A stretch of 29,159 nt of DNA from Paracoccaceae bacterium. GTDB lineage: Bacteria > Pseudomonadota > Alphaproteobacteria > Rhodobacterales > Rhodobacteraceae. The stretch lies in assembly GCA_016937725.1 (NCBI GenBank), contig JAFGVZ010000048.1:1-29159 (forward strand). Direction: 5' to 3'. Below, piece after piece: positions 14,027 to 22,703 of the stretch. The notes below the pieces were generated by a model. It was not told the origin of the DNA. It saw nothing but the letters and a program-made list of their open reading frames with translations, and did not search any database. Each line of letters opens with the position of its first letter. Position 1 is the first letter of the stretch. The position numbers and the translations under genes were made by a program.

Positions 14027-15457
14027 GTGAGTTCGTCAGATCAAAGCCCCCCGTCGCTCTATGCCAAGCGCGAGCCGATTTTCCCGCGCCGTGTAAAGGG
14101 CAATTTCCGCACCATGAAATGGTGGCTGCTGGCCGGTATGTTGGGGTTGTATTACATCCTGCCGTGGATTCGCTGGGACCGCGGGCCAGAAATGCCCGAC
14201 CAAGCCGTGCTTTTGGACCTGCAAGGCCGCCGGTTCTTTTTCTTCATGATCGAAATCTGGCCGCACGAATTTTACTTCGTGGCGGGCTTGCTGATCATGG
14301 CCGGTATCGGGTTGTTCCTGTTCACCTCTGCCTTGGGCCGGGTGTGGTGTGGTTATGCCTGCCCCCAAACCGTCTGGACCGACCTGTTCATTCTGGTGGA
14401 ACGTTGGGTCGAAGGCGACCGCAACGCGCGCCTGCGCTTGCATCATAAGAAATGGGATTTTGAAAAAGTCCGCAAATATGGGCTGAAATGGGCCTTGTGG
14501 TTCCTGATCGGCATGGCCACCGGCGGCGCATGGGTGTTCTACTTTGCCGATGCGCCCACATTGCTGGTCAACCTGTTCACGGGCCAGGCCCCAATGGTCG
14601 CCTATGTGACCGTCCTGATCCTGACCATGACGACCTTCTTGTTCGGCGGTTTCTTCCGCGAGCAGATTTGCATCTATGCTTGCCCATGGCCGCGGATTCA
14701 GGCCGCGATGATGGATGAAGACACGCTGACCATAGACTACCGCGACTGGCGCGGTGAACCGCGCGGCAAGCACCGCAAGGCCGAGGGCGCCGAGGCTTTG
14801 GGTGATTGCATCGATTGTATGGCCTGCGTCAACGTCTGCCCCATGGGGATCGACATCCGCGACGGACAACAGATGGCATGCATCACCTGTGGTCTGTGCA
14901 TTGACGCTTGCGACGAGGTCATGGACCGGATCGGCAAGCCCCGTGGCCTGATTGGCTACATGGCGCTGTCGGACCATGAAAGCGAGCGTGCGGGAAAGGC
15001 GCCGAAATCGGTCTGGAAACATGTGTTCCGCCCGCGCACCTTGGTCTATACTACCATCTGGTCGGCAGTTGGGATTGGCCTGATCGTGGCGCTGTTCATC
15101 CGCTCTGATCTGGATATGAGCGTCTCGCCCGTCCGCAACCCCACGCATATTGTCCTGTCCGATGGCACGGTGCGGAACGTCTATGACGTGCGCTTGCGCA
15201 ATATGGCGAACGAGGAACGTGACTTCGTGCTGTCGATTACCGACAATCCCGATCTACGTCTGTCGGTCGAGGGTGAAGATGCCACCACGATCACATTGAA
15301 CCCCGACGAGATGGCGCAGGTCCGTGTCTATCTGGAAGCGCCGAACGGCACAGACGCGGCCGCTGCCCCGCGCAGCAATGTGCGGATCTGGTCCACCATT
15401 GCGGGAAGCCAAGACCGCGTTTACTCTGAAACTGTGTTCAATGGGAGAGGTCAATGA
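14027..15457 (+). CDS. ccoG: cbb3 oxidase assembly Fe-S protein CcoG (RdxB/FixG)
   Basis: Membrane protein with two [4Fe-4S] clusters, thought to reduce Cu(II) to Cu(I) during cbb3 oxidase assembly. The 476-residue product has several membrane helices (about residues 30-50, 80-105, 155-175, 185-215 and 340-360). Between the later ones lies a ferredoxin domain with CIDCMACVNVC P (Cys261, 264, 267, 271) and CITCGLCIDAC (Cys285, 288, 291, 295). A further CGYACP motif lies at the membrane (about residue 109). The C-terminal 100 residues resemble the Ig-like domain of this family. The start is GTG at 14027 with AGGAG 6 nt upstream. Its stop overlaps the ccoH start (ATGA), marking the ccoGHIS operon. 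Confidence 0.97.
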   Translation: MSSSDQSPPSLYAKREPIFPRRVKGNFRTMKWWLLAGMLGLYYILPWIRWDRGPEMPDQAVLLDLQGRRFFFFMIEIWPHEFYFVAGLLIMAGIGLFLFTSALGRVWCGYACPQTVWTDLFILVERWVEGDRNARLRLHHKKWDFEKVRKYGLKWALWFLIGMATGGAWVFYFADAPTLLVNLFTGQAPMVAYVTVLILTMTTFLFGGFFREQICIYACPWPRIQAAMMDEDTLTIDYRDWRGEPRGKHRKAEGAEALGDCIDCMACVNVCPMGIDIRDGQQMACITCGLCIDACDEVMDRIGKPRGLIGYMALSDHESERAGKAPKSVWKHVFRPRTLVYTTIWSAVGIGLIVALFIRSDLDMSVSPVRNPTHIVLSDGTVRNVYDVRLRNMANEERDFVLSITDNPDLRLSVEGEDATTITLNPDEMAQVRVYLEAPNGTDAAAAPRSNVRIWSTIAGSQDRVYSETVFNGRGQ

Positions 15458-15930
15458 CCAAAGACAACAACGCCAAGGGCTTTCGCATGACGGGGCCGAA
15501 AGTGCTGGCAATCACGCTGGCCGCTTTCGGAACGGTGATTGCGGTGAACCTGACCTTGGCGTGGTCTGCGGTCAGCACCTTTCCCGGGCTGGAGGTGCAG
15601 AATTCCTACGTTGCCAGCCAGAACTTCAACGAAGAACTGGCCGCGCAGGAAGCGCTGGGGTGGCAGGTGACAGCGGATGTTGTCGGGGATGAGTTGGTCC
15701 TTAAGATCACGGGCCGCGACGGTTATCCGGCGCAGGTTGCCACTCTGGACGCGCTTCTGGGTGCTGCTACCCATGTGCGCGACGACCAGCGCCCGGATTT
15801 CGTGTTCCTGAACGGCGCCTTCCGTGCGCCGGTCGACATTGCGCCCGGAAACTGGAATATCCGCCTGCGCGCTACGGCCGCCGATGGCACGCTGTTTCAG
15901 CAGCGCGTTGTGCTGCATATCGAAGGGTAA
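15454..15930 (+). CDS. ccoH: cbb3 oxidase assembly protein CcoH (FixH)
   Basis: Inner-membrane assembly factor needed for a stable cbb3 complex. The 158-residue product has one N-terminal membrane helix (about residues 14-37) and a periplasmic domain containing the family-typical stretch NSYVASQNFNEELAAQEALGW near residues 50-70. The ATG overlaps the ccoG stop by four bases (ATGA) and has GGGAGAGG upstream. It ends 3 bp before ccoI. Confidence 0.94.
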   Translation: MTKDNNAKGFRMTGPKVLAITLAAFGTVIAVNLTLAWSAVSTFPGLEVQNSYVASQNFNEELAAQEALGWQVTADVVGDELVLKITGRDGYPAQVATLDALLGAATHVRDDQRPDFVFLNGAFRAPVDIAPGNWNIRLRATAADGTLFQQRVVLHIEG

Positions 15931-15933
15931 TAC

Positions 15934-18108
15934 ATGAGCACATTGCGCGCGTCTGCTTGTCCGGCTTGTGCCGCAGCCCCCGCCGCCGAGGACTTGGCGC
16001 GCGCGGAGTTGCCCAAGGCGCGTGTGCTGTTGTCTGTGCCAGAGGTGCATTGCGCGGCCTGTATCTCGACTATCGAGCGCGATTTGGCGAGGATGCCGGG
16101 GATAAATTCCTCGCGCTTGAATCTGACGCTGAAGCGGCTGAGCGTGGATGCAGAGGCGGGTATCCGCCCCGAAGACGTGATCGCCCGGCTGGATGCGCTG
16201 GGCTACGAGGCGCATGAACTGGACGCGGGCACGCTGTCCATGACCGAAACCGAACGCCAGGGCCGCGAATTGCTGATGCGGCTCGGCGTGGCCGGGTTCG
16301 CGATGATGAACATCATGCTTCTGTCGGTCGCGGTCTGGTCCGGGGCAGAGGGACCGACGCGCGACCTGTTCCATCTTATATCAGCCGTAATCGCCATTCC
16401 GACCGTGGCCTTCGCGGGCCAGCCGTTTTTCCGCAATGCGTGGAAAGCTTTGCGTGCAGGCCGGATGGACATGGACGCGCCGATCAGTTTCGCCATCCTG
16501 CTTACGCTGGGCCTGTCAATATTCGAGACGTTGCAATCGGGCGCGCATGCCTATTTCGATTCGGTCGTCATGCTGATCTTCTTCCTGTTGGCGGGCCGCT
16601 ATCTGGATTTCCGCGCGCGCGCTGTTGCGCGCTCTGCTGCGCAGGAATTGGCTGCACTCGAAGTGCCGCGCGCGATCCGGCTGGTGGATGGTGTGGAAAG
16701 CATTGTGGGCGTGGCGGAACTGGTCGTGGGCGATCTGGTTCTGGTGCGCCCCGGTGGCCGCATGCCTGTGGATGGCGTGGTCGTTTCGGGCCAGTCCGAA
16801 CTGGACCGCGCCCTTCTGACAGGGGAAACCTTGCCTGTATTCGCGGGCGAAGGCACCATTGTCAGCGCGGGTGAGGTGAACTTGACCGGCCCTCTGACCG
16901 TGCGCGTAACGGCGGCGGGCAAAGATAGTTCGCTGCACCGCATGGCGGACCTTGTAGCCAATGCCGAATCCGCGCGCACCAAATACACCACCTTGGCTGA
17001 ACGCGCCGCGCGGGCCTATGCGCCCAGCATCCCGATCCTCGCGCTTGGGGCGTTCTTCGTCTGGATTTATCTGACCGGCGGCGACATTCGCGTGGCCATC
17101 AATGTAGCGGTCACGACGCTGATCATCACCTGCCCTTGCGCGCTGGGTCTGGCCGTGCCCGCCGTGGTGACAGCGGCCAGCGGCAAGCTGTTCCGGAAGG
17201 GGTTGCTGATCAAAGACGGCACCGCGCTGGAGCGTTTGGCCGATGTCGACACGGTGGTCTTCGACAAGACCGGCACGCTGACCATGGGCACACCGGTGCC
17301 CACGAATCTGGATACTGCCCCGGACAATGCGCGCCGTGTGACGCTGGCCTTGGCCGAAGCGTCCAGCCATCCGCTGGCTGCGTCGCTTGCCAAGGCCCTA
17401 CGCGATCTGGGCGTGCGCCCCGCGCCCGTGTCAGATCTGGCAGAAGTGCCGGGCTACGGTGTTGAAGGCCAGTGGCATGGCACACGCGTGCGCTTGGGCC
17501 GACCGGCTTGGGTGGGCGCAGAGGCGGTTGAAACCACGGCCGCTTATCTGTCTCTAGACGGTATAACCCACGCTTTCACCTTCACCGACCAGTTGCGCCC
17601 CGGCGCGGAAGAGGTCGTGCGCGCCCTGCACCAGCAGGGCAAGAAAGTCTGGCTGATCTCGGGCGATGTGAGGGGCGCCGTGCAGGCCTTGGCGCAACGT
17701 CTGGACATTGAACATTGGCAAGCGGAAGCCCTGCCGCAGGAAAAAGCGGCTAAGGTCGCCGCCTTGCAAGAGACTGGCGCCAAGGTGCTTATGGTGGGCG
17801 ACGGACTGAATGACACGGTGGCGTTAAGTGCCGCGCATGTCTCTATCTCGCCCGCCAGCGCGCTGGATGCCGCCCGCGCCGCGTCCGACATGGTCATGCT
17901 GGGTCGTGACATTGGCCCGATCGCCGATGCGCTGAGCATGTCGGTGCAAGCCAAGCGCCGCATACGCGAGAATTTCTGGCAATCGGGTATTTATAATGCC
18001 ATCTTCGTGCCCATAGCGCTGGTAGGTGTTGCAACCCCGCTGATTGCGGCGGCGATCATGTCAGTGTCGTCCATCTCGGTCACGCTGAACGCGCTGCGGT
18101 TGAAGTAA
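15934..18108 (+). CDS. ccoI: Copper-transporting P-type ATPase CcoI (FixI/RdxI)
   Basis: P1B-type ATPase that moves Cu(I) across the inner membrane for the CuB centre of CcoN. The 724-residue product has an N-terminal Cys pair (SACPAC, about residues 9-12) and a heavy-metal domain with HCAAC (Cys40, Cys43). Membrane helices follow, then the TGE motif of the actuator (LLTGET), the transport motif CPC (Cys400-Pro-Cys402), phosphorylated Asp444 in DKTGT, the SSHP motif of the nucleotide-binding domain, and GDGLND. These place it among copper pumps; the ccoGHIS context marks it as the cbb3 assembly type rather than the detoxifying CopA. Confidence 0.97.
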   Translation: MSTLRASACPACAAAPAAEDLARAELPKARVLLSVPEVHCAACISTIERDLARMPGINSSRLNLTLKRLSVDAEAGIRPEDVIARLDALGYEAHELDAGTLSMTETERQGRELLMRLGVAGFAMMNIMLLSVAVWSGAEGPTRDLFHLISAVIAIPTVAFAGQPFFRNAWKALRAGRMDMDAPISFAILLTLGLSIFETLQSGAHAYFDSVVMLIFFLLAGRYLDFRARAVARSAAQELAALEVPRAIRLVDGVESIVGVAELVVGDLVLVRPGGRMPVDGVVVSGQSELDRALLTGETLPVFAGEGTIVSAGEVNLTGPLTVRVTAAGKDSSLHRMADLVANAESARTKYTTLAERAARAYAPSIPILALGAFFVWIYLTGGDIRVAINVAVTTLIITCPCALGLAVPAVVTAASGKLFRKGLLIKDGTALERLADVDTVVFDKTGTLTMGTPVPTNLDTAPDNARRVTLALAEASSHPLAASLAKALRDLGVRPAPVSDLAEVPGYGVEGQWHGTRVRLGRPAWVGAEAVETTAAYLSLDGITHAFTFTDQLRPGAEEVVRALHQQGKKVWLISGDVRGAVQALAQRLDIEHWQAEALPQEKAAKVAALQETGAKVLMVGDGLNDTVALSAAHVSISPASALDAARAASDMVMLGRDIGPIADALSMSVQAKRRIRENFWQSGIYNAIFVPIALVGVATPLIAAAIMSVSSISVTLNALRLK

Positions 18109-18116
18109 AGGCGGAT

Positions 18117-18299
18117 ATGGAAGTTCTGACCATTTTGATCCCGGTGTCGCTAATCCTTGGTCTGTTGGGTCTGGGGGCGTTCATCTGGACTTTGCGCAAG
18201 GGCATGTATGATGACCCGGATGGCGACAGCCAACGCATTCTGACCGACCAATACGACGACAAACCGAAACCTGTCGCGCCAGAAAACAAGCAGACCTGA
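18117..18299 (+). CDS. ccoS: cbb3 oxidase maturation protein CcoS
   Basis: Small membrane protein of 60 residues needed for insertion of cofactors into CcoN. One helix covers about residues 4-26 (LTILIPVSLILGLLGLGAFIW), followed by the family-typical LRKGMYDDPDGDSQRIL. It starts 8 bp after ccoI with an AAGG site and ends ccoGHIS. Its stop directly abuts the convergent stop of the acyltransferase gene. Confidence 0.94.
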   Translation: MEVLTILIPVSLILGLLGLGAFIWTLRKGMYDDPDGDSQRILTDQYDDKPKPVAPENKQT

Positions 18300-19184
18300 T
18301 CAAGCGATCTGATTGTGTTTCCAGCGGCGATGGGTCCACATCCACTGATCCATGTTTTCTCGCACCAGCGCTTCCAAAGACGCGTTCAAGGCCTTGGTCA
18401 TTGTAACCGGGTCACTATGGGGAACGGGGTCTTCTATAAGCACTCTGAAGTCTAGCCCGTCTGGTTTGCGAATGCCGTAGACTGGCACTAGCAGAGCATT
18501 GTATTTCAAAGCCATTTCTGCTGCCGATAAGGCTGTTCGCGCCGGTTGGCCCATGAAGTCGAGTAGTTCACCATGCTCCATGTAATGGTCGGCGACCAGC
18601 CCGACCATGCCACCTTCGCGCAAGAAACGCAGCATTCCCACAAGCCCATCGCGCCCGCGCGCGAAAACCGGCGTGCCAATGCGTGAAATGGCGGCGACAT
18701 AGCGCGCGTTGAAGGCGGGATTGCTCATAGGCATGTAAAACCCGGCGACCTTGAAGCCCTGTGCCAAAAGCAGTGCACGCGCCGCGTCGTAATTGCCGAG
18801 ATGCCCTGTCACAAGAATGACGGGTTGCCCCTTGGCATGGGCTTCGTGCAGGGCCGCAAGCCCGGTGCCTTCGACATCAGAGCGTGTGGCGCGCGCGATG
18901 AATTCGGCGCCTGAAAATATTTCTCCTATGGTGCGGGCCATGTTGCCGGGCACGCCTCGCGCCACACGGCTACGTTCTGTCTTGGGCAGGTTTGGCGCAA
19001 CTAGGTCAAGATTCGTACGCACACGGTGGCGCAACCCGGCGACCGGTCCGACCAGATGCGCCCCAAGCCAGCCCAATAAAGGAATGCGCAGCCGATAGGG
19101 CAGAGGCCGTAACCCTTCCAGAAGCGCGCCCGCCAGCCAATCTTGCAGGCGGTGGCGCAAGGCTATCCGCGCCTTTTTGGTCAT
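18300..19184 (-). CDS. Lysophospholipid/lipid A acyltransferase (HtrB/LpxL family)
   Basis: Inner-membrane acyltransferase that probably adds a secondary acyl chain to lipid A. The 294-residue product has the catalytic HX4D motif HLGNYD (His128, Asp133), a hydrophobic N-terminal stretch (about 35-50), the segment VGLVADHYMEHG and the C-terminal WMWTHRRWKH typical of the family. The ATG at 19184 overlaps the gshA stop by one base (TGATG on the minus strand), so it is translationally coupled to gshA; a longer in-frame start lies inside gshA and was rejected. Family is firm; the exact acyl donor and acceptor are not known. Confidence 0.9.
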   Translation of the reverse strand: MTKKARIALRHRLQDWLAGALLEGLRPLPYRLRIPLLGWLGAHLVGPVAGLRHRVRTNLDLVAPNLPKTERSRVARGVPGNMARTIGEIFSGAEFIARATRSDVEGTGLAALHEAHAKGQPVILVTGHLGNYDAARALLLAQGFKVAGFYMPMSNPAFNARYVAAISRIGTPVFARGRDGLVGMLRFLREGGMVGLVADHYMEHGELLDFMGQPARTALSAAEMALKYNALLVPVYGIRKPDGLDFRVLIEDPVPHSDPVTMTKALNASLEALVRENMDQWMWTHRRWKHNQIA

Positions 19185-20554
19185 CAGTATTTGTAATCTT
19201 CGTAGATGCGTGTCAGGTCGCCCTGCCAATCGCCGTGGTAGCGGGCCAGCAATTCGTCGGCGGGGGTTTGACCGCTCTCGAGCGTTTCCTTCAGCGCGTT
19301 CAGGAAATGGGTTTCATCCGGCAGCATGCCGCCGGCACCTTCGCAGGCGCGAGCCTTTAGCCCAGCTTCCGCAATCTCGACCACCTGACGGGCAAGGTCG
19401 TGCAGTTTTACGCCGCCAACTTCGCCCTGTAACCCGTGAACAGATGCCGCAATGCGCAGCCCATCGCGCGTTTCCGCATCCAAGCCTTTGGCAATATCCC
19501 AAGCCGCATCCAGCGCGGTCTGGTCGTAAAGCAGGCCTACCCACAATGCGGGCAGGGCGCAAAGCCTGCGCCAAGGGCCGCCATCTGCCCCGCGCATTTC
19601 GATGAATTTCTTCAGCCGTGCTTCGGGGAAGATGGTGGTCAGATGGTCCGCCCAGTCCGACAGCGTCGGGATCTCACCGGGCAACGCTGGCAATTCGCCG
19701 CGCATGAAATCGCGGAAGGATTGGCCCAGCGCGTCGATATATTTGCCTTCGCGGTAAACGAAATACATCGGCACATCGAGCGCGTAATCGACCCAAGCCT
19801 CGAACCCGAATCCGTCGTCAAAGACGAAAGGCAACATGCCGGTGCGCGCTGCATCCAGATCGCGCCAGACCCGCGCCCGCCAGCTTTTATGGCCGTTGGG
19901 TTTGCCGTCCAGAAATGGCGAATTGGCAAACAACGCCGTGGCCACGGGTTGCAGCGCAAGCGCCACGCGCAGCTTCTGCACCATGTCAGCTTCGGACCCG
20001 AAATCGAGGTTTACCTGAACCGTGCAGGTCCGATACATCATGGTTTTGCCCATGGTGCCGACGCGGTCCATGTAATCGGTCATCAGCTTGTAGCGGCCCT
20101 TGGGCATGACCGGCATCTGCTCATGGCTCCAGATCGGCGCGGCGCCAAGCCCGATGAACTCTACCCCGATGCCTTCAGCCACCGAGCGCACTTCGCGCAG
20201 GTGTTCATTCACTTCGTCGCAGGTTTGGTGAATGTTTTCCAAGGGCGCGCCGGACAATTCCAACTGACCGCCGGGTTCAAGGCTGACATTCGCGCCGTTC
20301 TTTTCCAGCCCGATGATATGACCCGCTTCCAGAACCGGCGTCCAACCATAGCGGTCGCGCAGCCCTTCCAGCACCGCGCGGATAGAGCGCGGGCCATCAT
20401 AGGGCAGCGGGTTCAGCGTATCGCGGCAATAGCCGAATTTCTCGTGCTCGGTGCCGATGCGCCACTGGTCCTTGGGCTTGCAGCCCGCGGCCAGGTATTC
20501 GGCCAATTGGGCCTTGCTTTCGATCGGCCCGCCGCCGCTTTGAGGAATGGACAT
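19184..20554 (-). CDS. gshA: Glutamate-cysteine ligase, plant/alphaproteobacterial type
   Basis: First and rate-limiting step of glutathione synthesis: joins glutamate and cysteine with ATP in the cytoplasm. The 456-residue product fits the class shared by plants and alphaproteobacteria rather than the enterobacterial class. Typical segments are RIGTEHEKFGY (about residues 32-42), GANVSLEPGGQLELSGAP (about 87-104), the MMYRTCTVQVNLDF region (about 172-185) and IEMRGADGGPW. The start has AAGGAAA about 7 nt upstream. It is in a minus-strand run with rsmE, the GNAT gene and the 171-residue protein ahead, and the acyltransferase behind. Confidence 0.95.
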   Translation of the reverse strand: MSIPQSGGGPIESKAQLAEYLAAGCKPKDQWRIGTEHEKFGYCRDTLNPLPYDGPRSIRAVLEGLRDRYGWTPVLEAGHIIGLEKNGANVSLEPGGQLELSGAPLENIHQTCDEVNEHLREVRSVAEGIGVEFIGLGAAPIWSHEQMPVMPKGRYKLMTDYMDRVGTMGKTMMYRTCTVQVNLDFGSEADMVQKLRVALALQPVATALFANSPFLDGKPNGHKSWRARVWRDLDAARTGMLPFVFDDGFGFEAWVDYALDVPMYFVYREGKYIDALGQSFRDFMRGELPALPGEIPTLSDWADHLTTIFPEARLKKFIEMRGADGGPWRRLCALPALWVGLLYDQTALDAAWDIAKGLDAETRDGLRIAASVHGLQGEVGGVKLHDLARQVVEIAEAGLKARACEGAGGMLPDETHFLNALKETLESGQTPADELLARYHGDWQGDLTRIYEDYKY

Positions 20555-20608
20555 CTGGCATTTCCTTGTTCGTGTTGCGGGCAGACTTGGGCCGGGTATG
20601 CCGCCAAG

Positions 20609-21124
20609 TCAAGCCTTGGCAAGTCGGACGGGCCGTCGGCTGGGATGCAACCAAAGCACGCGCGTGGCTTGCGGGTGGTCAAGCGCATGCAGAACATCGG
20701 CCATGCGCAGGCCGTTTAGCTGCGCGAAGGCATCGAACAATGCGTCGCTGCCTTGCGCCGTGACGGGGATATGCAGCGCCTCTTCCGGTGTTACCAGACG
20801 CCATGTCTGACCGTGGTCCACAAGGTGCAATTCGACCATTTGCCCGATCCCGACAAAGCCGCCGGTTTCTGGCCCGAAATAGCTGATCTGCCCTTCAACG
20901 ACCTGCACAATTCCGGGCGCGGCGGTGTCGCGGTGAAAGCGCATCCGCCTCCAAGCGACCAGCGCCAAGCCCAAGCCCGTGGCGATGATCGCTCCGCCCA
21001 GAATTTGAATGAAGCGGTCATGGCTTTGCAGCGTCCAAAGTCCGAAGCCTGACAGGCCCAGACTGGCCAGAACCTCTGACCACCGCCGCAAATTGGCGGA
21101 CAATTCAGGGCGGATCAGCCTCAT
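20609..21124 (-). CDS. Membrane protein of unknown function between the GNAT gene and gshA
   Basis: Not recognised. The 171-residue product has two adjacent hydrophobic helices (about residues 17-33 and 38-57, LGGAIIATGLGLALVAW) and then a soluble domain of about 110 residues including VEGQISYFGPETGGFVGIGQMVELHLVD. The layout suggests a cytoplasmic C-terminal domain on a helical hairpin. The ATG at 21124 overlaps the GNAT stop by four bases (ATGA), so both are expressed together. It ends 54 bp before gshA. Confidence 0.8.
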   Translation of the reverse strand: MRLIRPELSANLRRWSEVLASLGLSGFGLWTLQSHDRFIQILGGAIIATGLGLALVAWRRMRFHRDTAAPGIVQVVEGQISYFGPETGGFVGIGQMVELHLVDHGQTWRLVTPEEALHIPVTAQGSDALFDAFAQLNGLRMADVLHALDHPQATRVLWLHPSRRPVRLAKA

Positions 21125-21966
21125 GCCGGGTTGCCCAAGGTGATCGGGTCTTGCAGCAGGGCCACGCGGTAGCTGCCGATGCGCTCAAACCCGATGCGCT
21201 CATAGGCGCGCGCGGCATGGGCGGAATTGGCGAACAGGATCGCGCGGTGCGCGCCGCGTTCGCGCAATTCCGCCAGATGCCCGGCGACAACCCGCCCGGC
21301 GCGGCCTTGCCCCCGCAATTCGGGCGGCACATACACGCCGCCAATTTGCACCACGCCGCGCGCGGCGCTGTTCAGTCCGGTCATGGCGGTGATCTGCCCG
21401 TCCTCTACCAGCAGGCGCACGCGGTCGGATGTGATCGCGCTTGCTGCTCTGTGCTGTGCCGCGTCACCACCGGGATGGGTGCGGGTTTCGGTCATGTAGG
21501 CGTCGAACCAACGCGCCAACAGGTCGCGGTCCGTCTGGTCCGGCGCGCGCAGGGTCGCGTCTGGGGGCGTCAGCGCGGCAAGTTCCAGCGTGTAGAGCGG
21601 TTCGTCATGGTTGATTTGCCAAACGGCAGCCCCAAGCGGCAATGCCTTAAGGATCAGCGCCACCTGTTCGGATGCCCCAGTCATGCCGCGCAGAGTGTAT
21701 CCCTTCAGAAGATGGGTATAAGTCTGCGCTTCCAGCGCGGTCAGGCGCGGAATCTGGCACATCAGCAGCCCGCCATTCGTGGCCCCGAACACGCCGATAA
21801 TCCCGTCGCCGGTTTCTTGCAGGAAAAATGTCGTGCCATGGGGGTGGTCGGTGTTCTGGGTGCCGTAAGCATCCAGATTGCCCAGCAAGAACATCGAACT
21901 TTCGATGTGGTCTTCCAGAAAAGCGCCAAGCGCCTCTTGGTCCTTCGGGCCTGCCTTGCGGATCAT
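21121..21966 (-). CDS. GNAT-family N-acetyltransferase
   Basis: Probable acetyltransferase using acetyl-CoA; substrate unknown. The 281-residue product has an N-terminal half of unclear fold and a C-terminal GNAT domain (about residues 135-270). The acetyl-CoA loop is VPPELRGQGRAGRVVAGHL, matching the R/Q-x-x-G-x-G/A motif, followed by ANSAHAARAYERIGFERIGSY, the usual last helix and strand. The ATG at 21966 overlaps the rsmE stop by four bases (ATGA); a start nine codons earlier is open but lies inside rsmE. The length is about twice that of a simple GNAT protein. Confidence 0.88.
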   Translation of the reverse strand: MIRKAGPKDQEALGAFLEDHIESSMFLLGNLDAYGTQNTDHPHGTTFFLQETGDGIIGVFGATNGGLLMCQIPRLTALEAQTYTHLLKGYTLRGMTGASEQVALILKALPLGAAVWQINHDEPLYTLELAALTPPDATLRAPDQTDRDLLARWFDAYMTETRTHPGGDAAQHRAASAITSDRVRLLVEDGQITAMTGLNSAARGVVQIGGVYVPPELRGQGRAGRVVAGHLAELRERGAHRAILFANSAHAARAYERIGFERIGSYRVALLQDPITLGNPA

Positions 21967-22691
21967 GTCCAATCTCCCACGGTGGATTGCCACAGGGTCA
22001 GCGCCGCCACGGCAGCTGTATCGGCCCGCAAAATGCGGGGGCCAAGCGCGATAGGGTGCACCATGGGCAGTGCGCGCAGCCGGTCGCGTTCTGCCGGGGA
22101 AAAGCCGCCTTCGGGGCCGATCAGCAGCGCGGCAGGGGCAGGGGGCAGGGGGGCAGGGGCGCCGGTATCGGCCAGCCCCTCATCCGCCCAGATCAGCGCG
22201 CGTCCTTCAGGCCAAGCGGCCAGCAGGCGCGAAAGGGGTTGCAGGTCATCCACCACCGGCACGAATGTGCCGCCGCATTGCTCTGCGGCCTCGACCGCAT
22301 GGGCTTGCAGCCGATCCTGCCGGATACGGTCGGAATTGGTGAAATCGGTCTGCACCGGCAGAATGCGCGCGGCCCCCATTTCGGCGGCCTTTTCCACGAT
22401 GAAATCGGTGCGCGCCTTCTTGATCGGCGCAAAGATCAGCCACATGTCCGGCGGGTCGCGCTGCGGGGCGATCTGGTGGTGGCAGACCAGCGTTCCGCCC
22501 CGCTTGCCCGCCTCTGCCACTTCGGCCAGCCAAGCTCCATCGCGCCCATTGAATACCGCGACCAAAGCCCCCGGTCCCAGCCGCATGACGTTGAACAGGT
22601 AATGCGCGTGGTCGCGGGACAGGTCCAACCCTTGCCCCGCCCCCAAGGGCTGCTCTAGATAGAGCCGTATCTTGATCGCTTCGCCAGACAT
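21963..22691 (-). CDS. rsmE: 16S rRNA m3U1498 methyltransferase RsmE
   Basis: SPOUT-family methyltransferase that makes 3-methyluridine at position 1498 of 16S rRNA. The 242-residue product begins MSGEAIKIRLYLEQPL, with a PUA-like N-terminal domain (DHAHYLFNVMRL). The knotted C-terminal domain carries the SAM-binding motifs LLIGPEGGFSPAE and LGPRILRADTA. In between is KKARTDFIVEKAAEMG, typical of RsmE. The ATG at 22691 is only 12 bp from the divergent ubiA start; an upstream in-frame start would run into ubiA and lacks family similarity. Confidence 0.95.
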   Translation of the reverse strand: MSGEAIKIRLYLEQPLGAGQGLDLSRDHAHYLFNVMRLGPGALVAVFNGRDGAWLAEVAEAGKRGGTLVCHHQIAPQRDPPDMWLIFAPIKKARTDFIVEKAAEMGAARILPVQTDFTNSDRIRQDRLQAHAVEAAEQCGGTFVPVVDDLQPLSRLLAAWPEGRALIWADEGLADTGAPAPLPPAPAALLIGPEGGFSPAERDRLRALPMVHPIALGPRILRADTAAVAALTLWQSTVGDWT

Positions 22692-22703
22692 GGGGCCGAA
22701 TTT

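Noticed and set aside
19436..20719. Plus-strand open frame opposite gshA (427 codons)
   Set aside because: gshA on the other strand is a clear full-length enzyme; the frame here has no recognisable motif and reflects codon-position GC bias.
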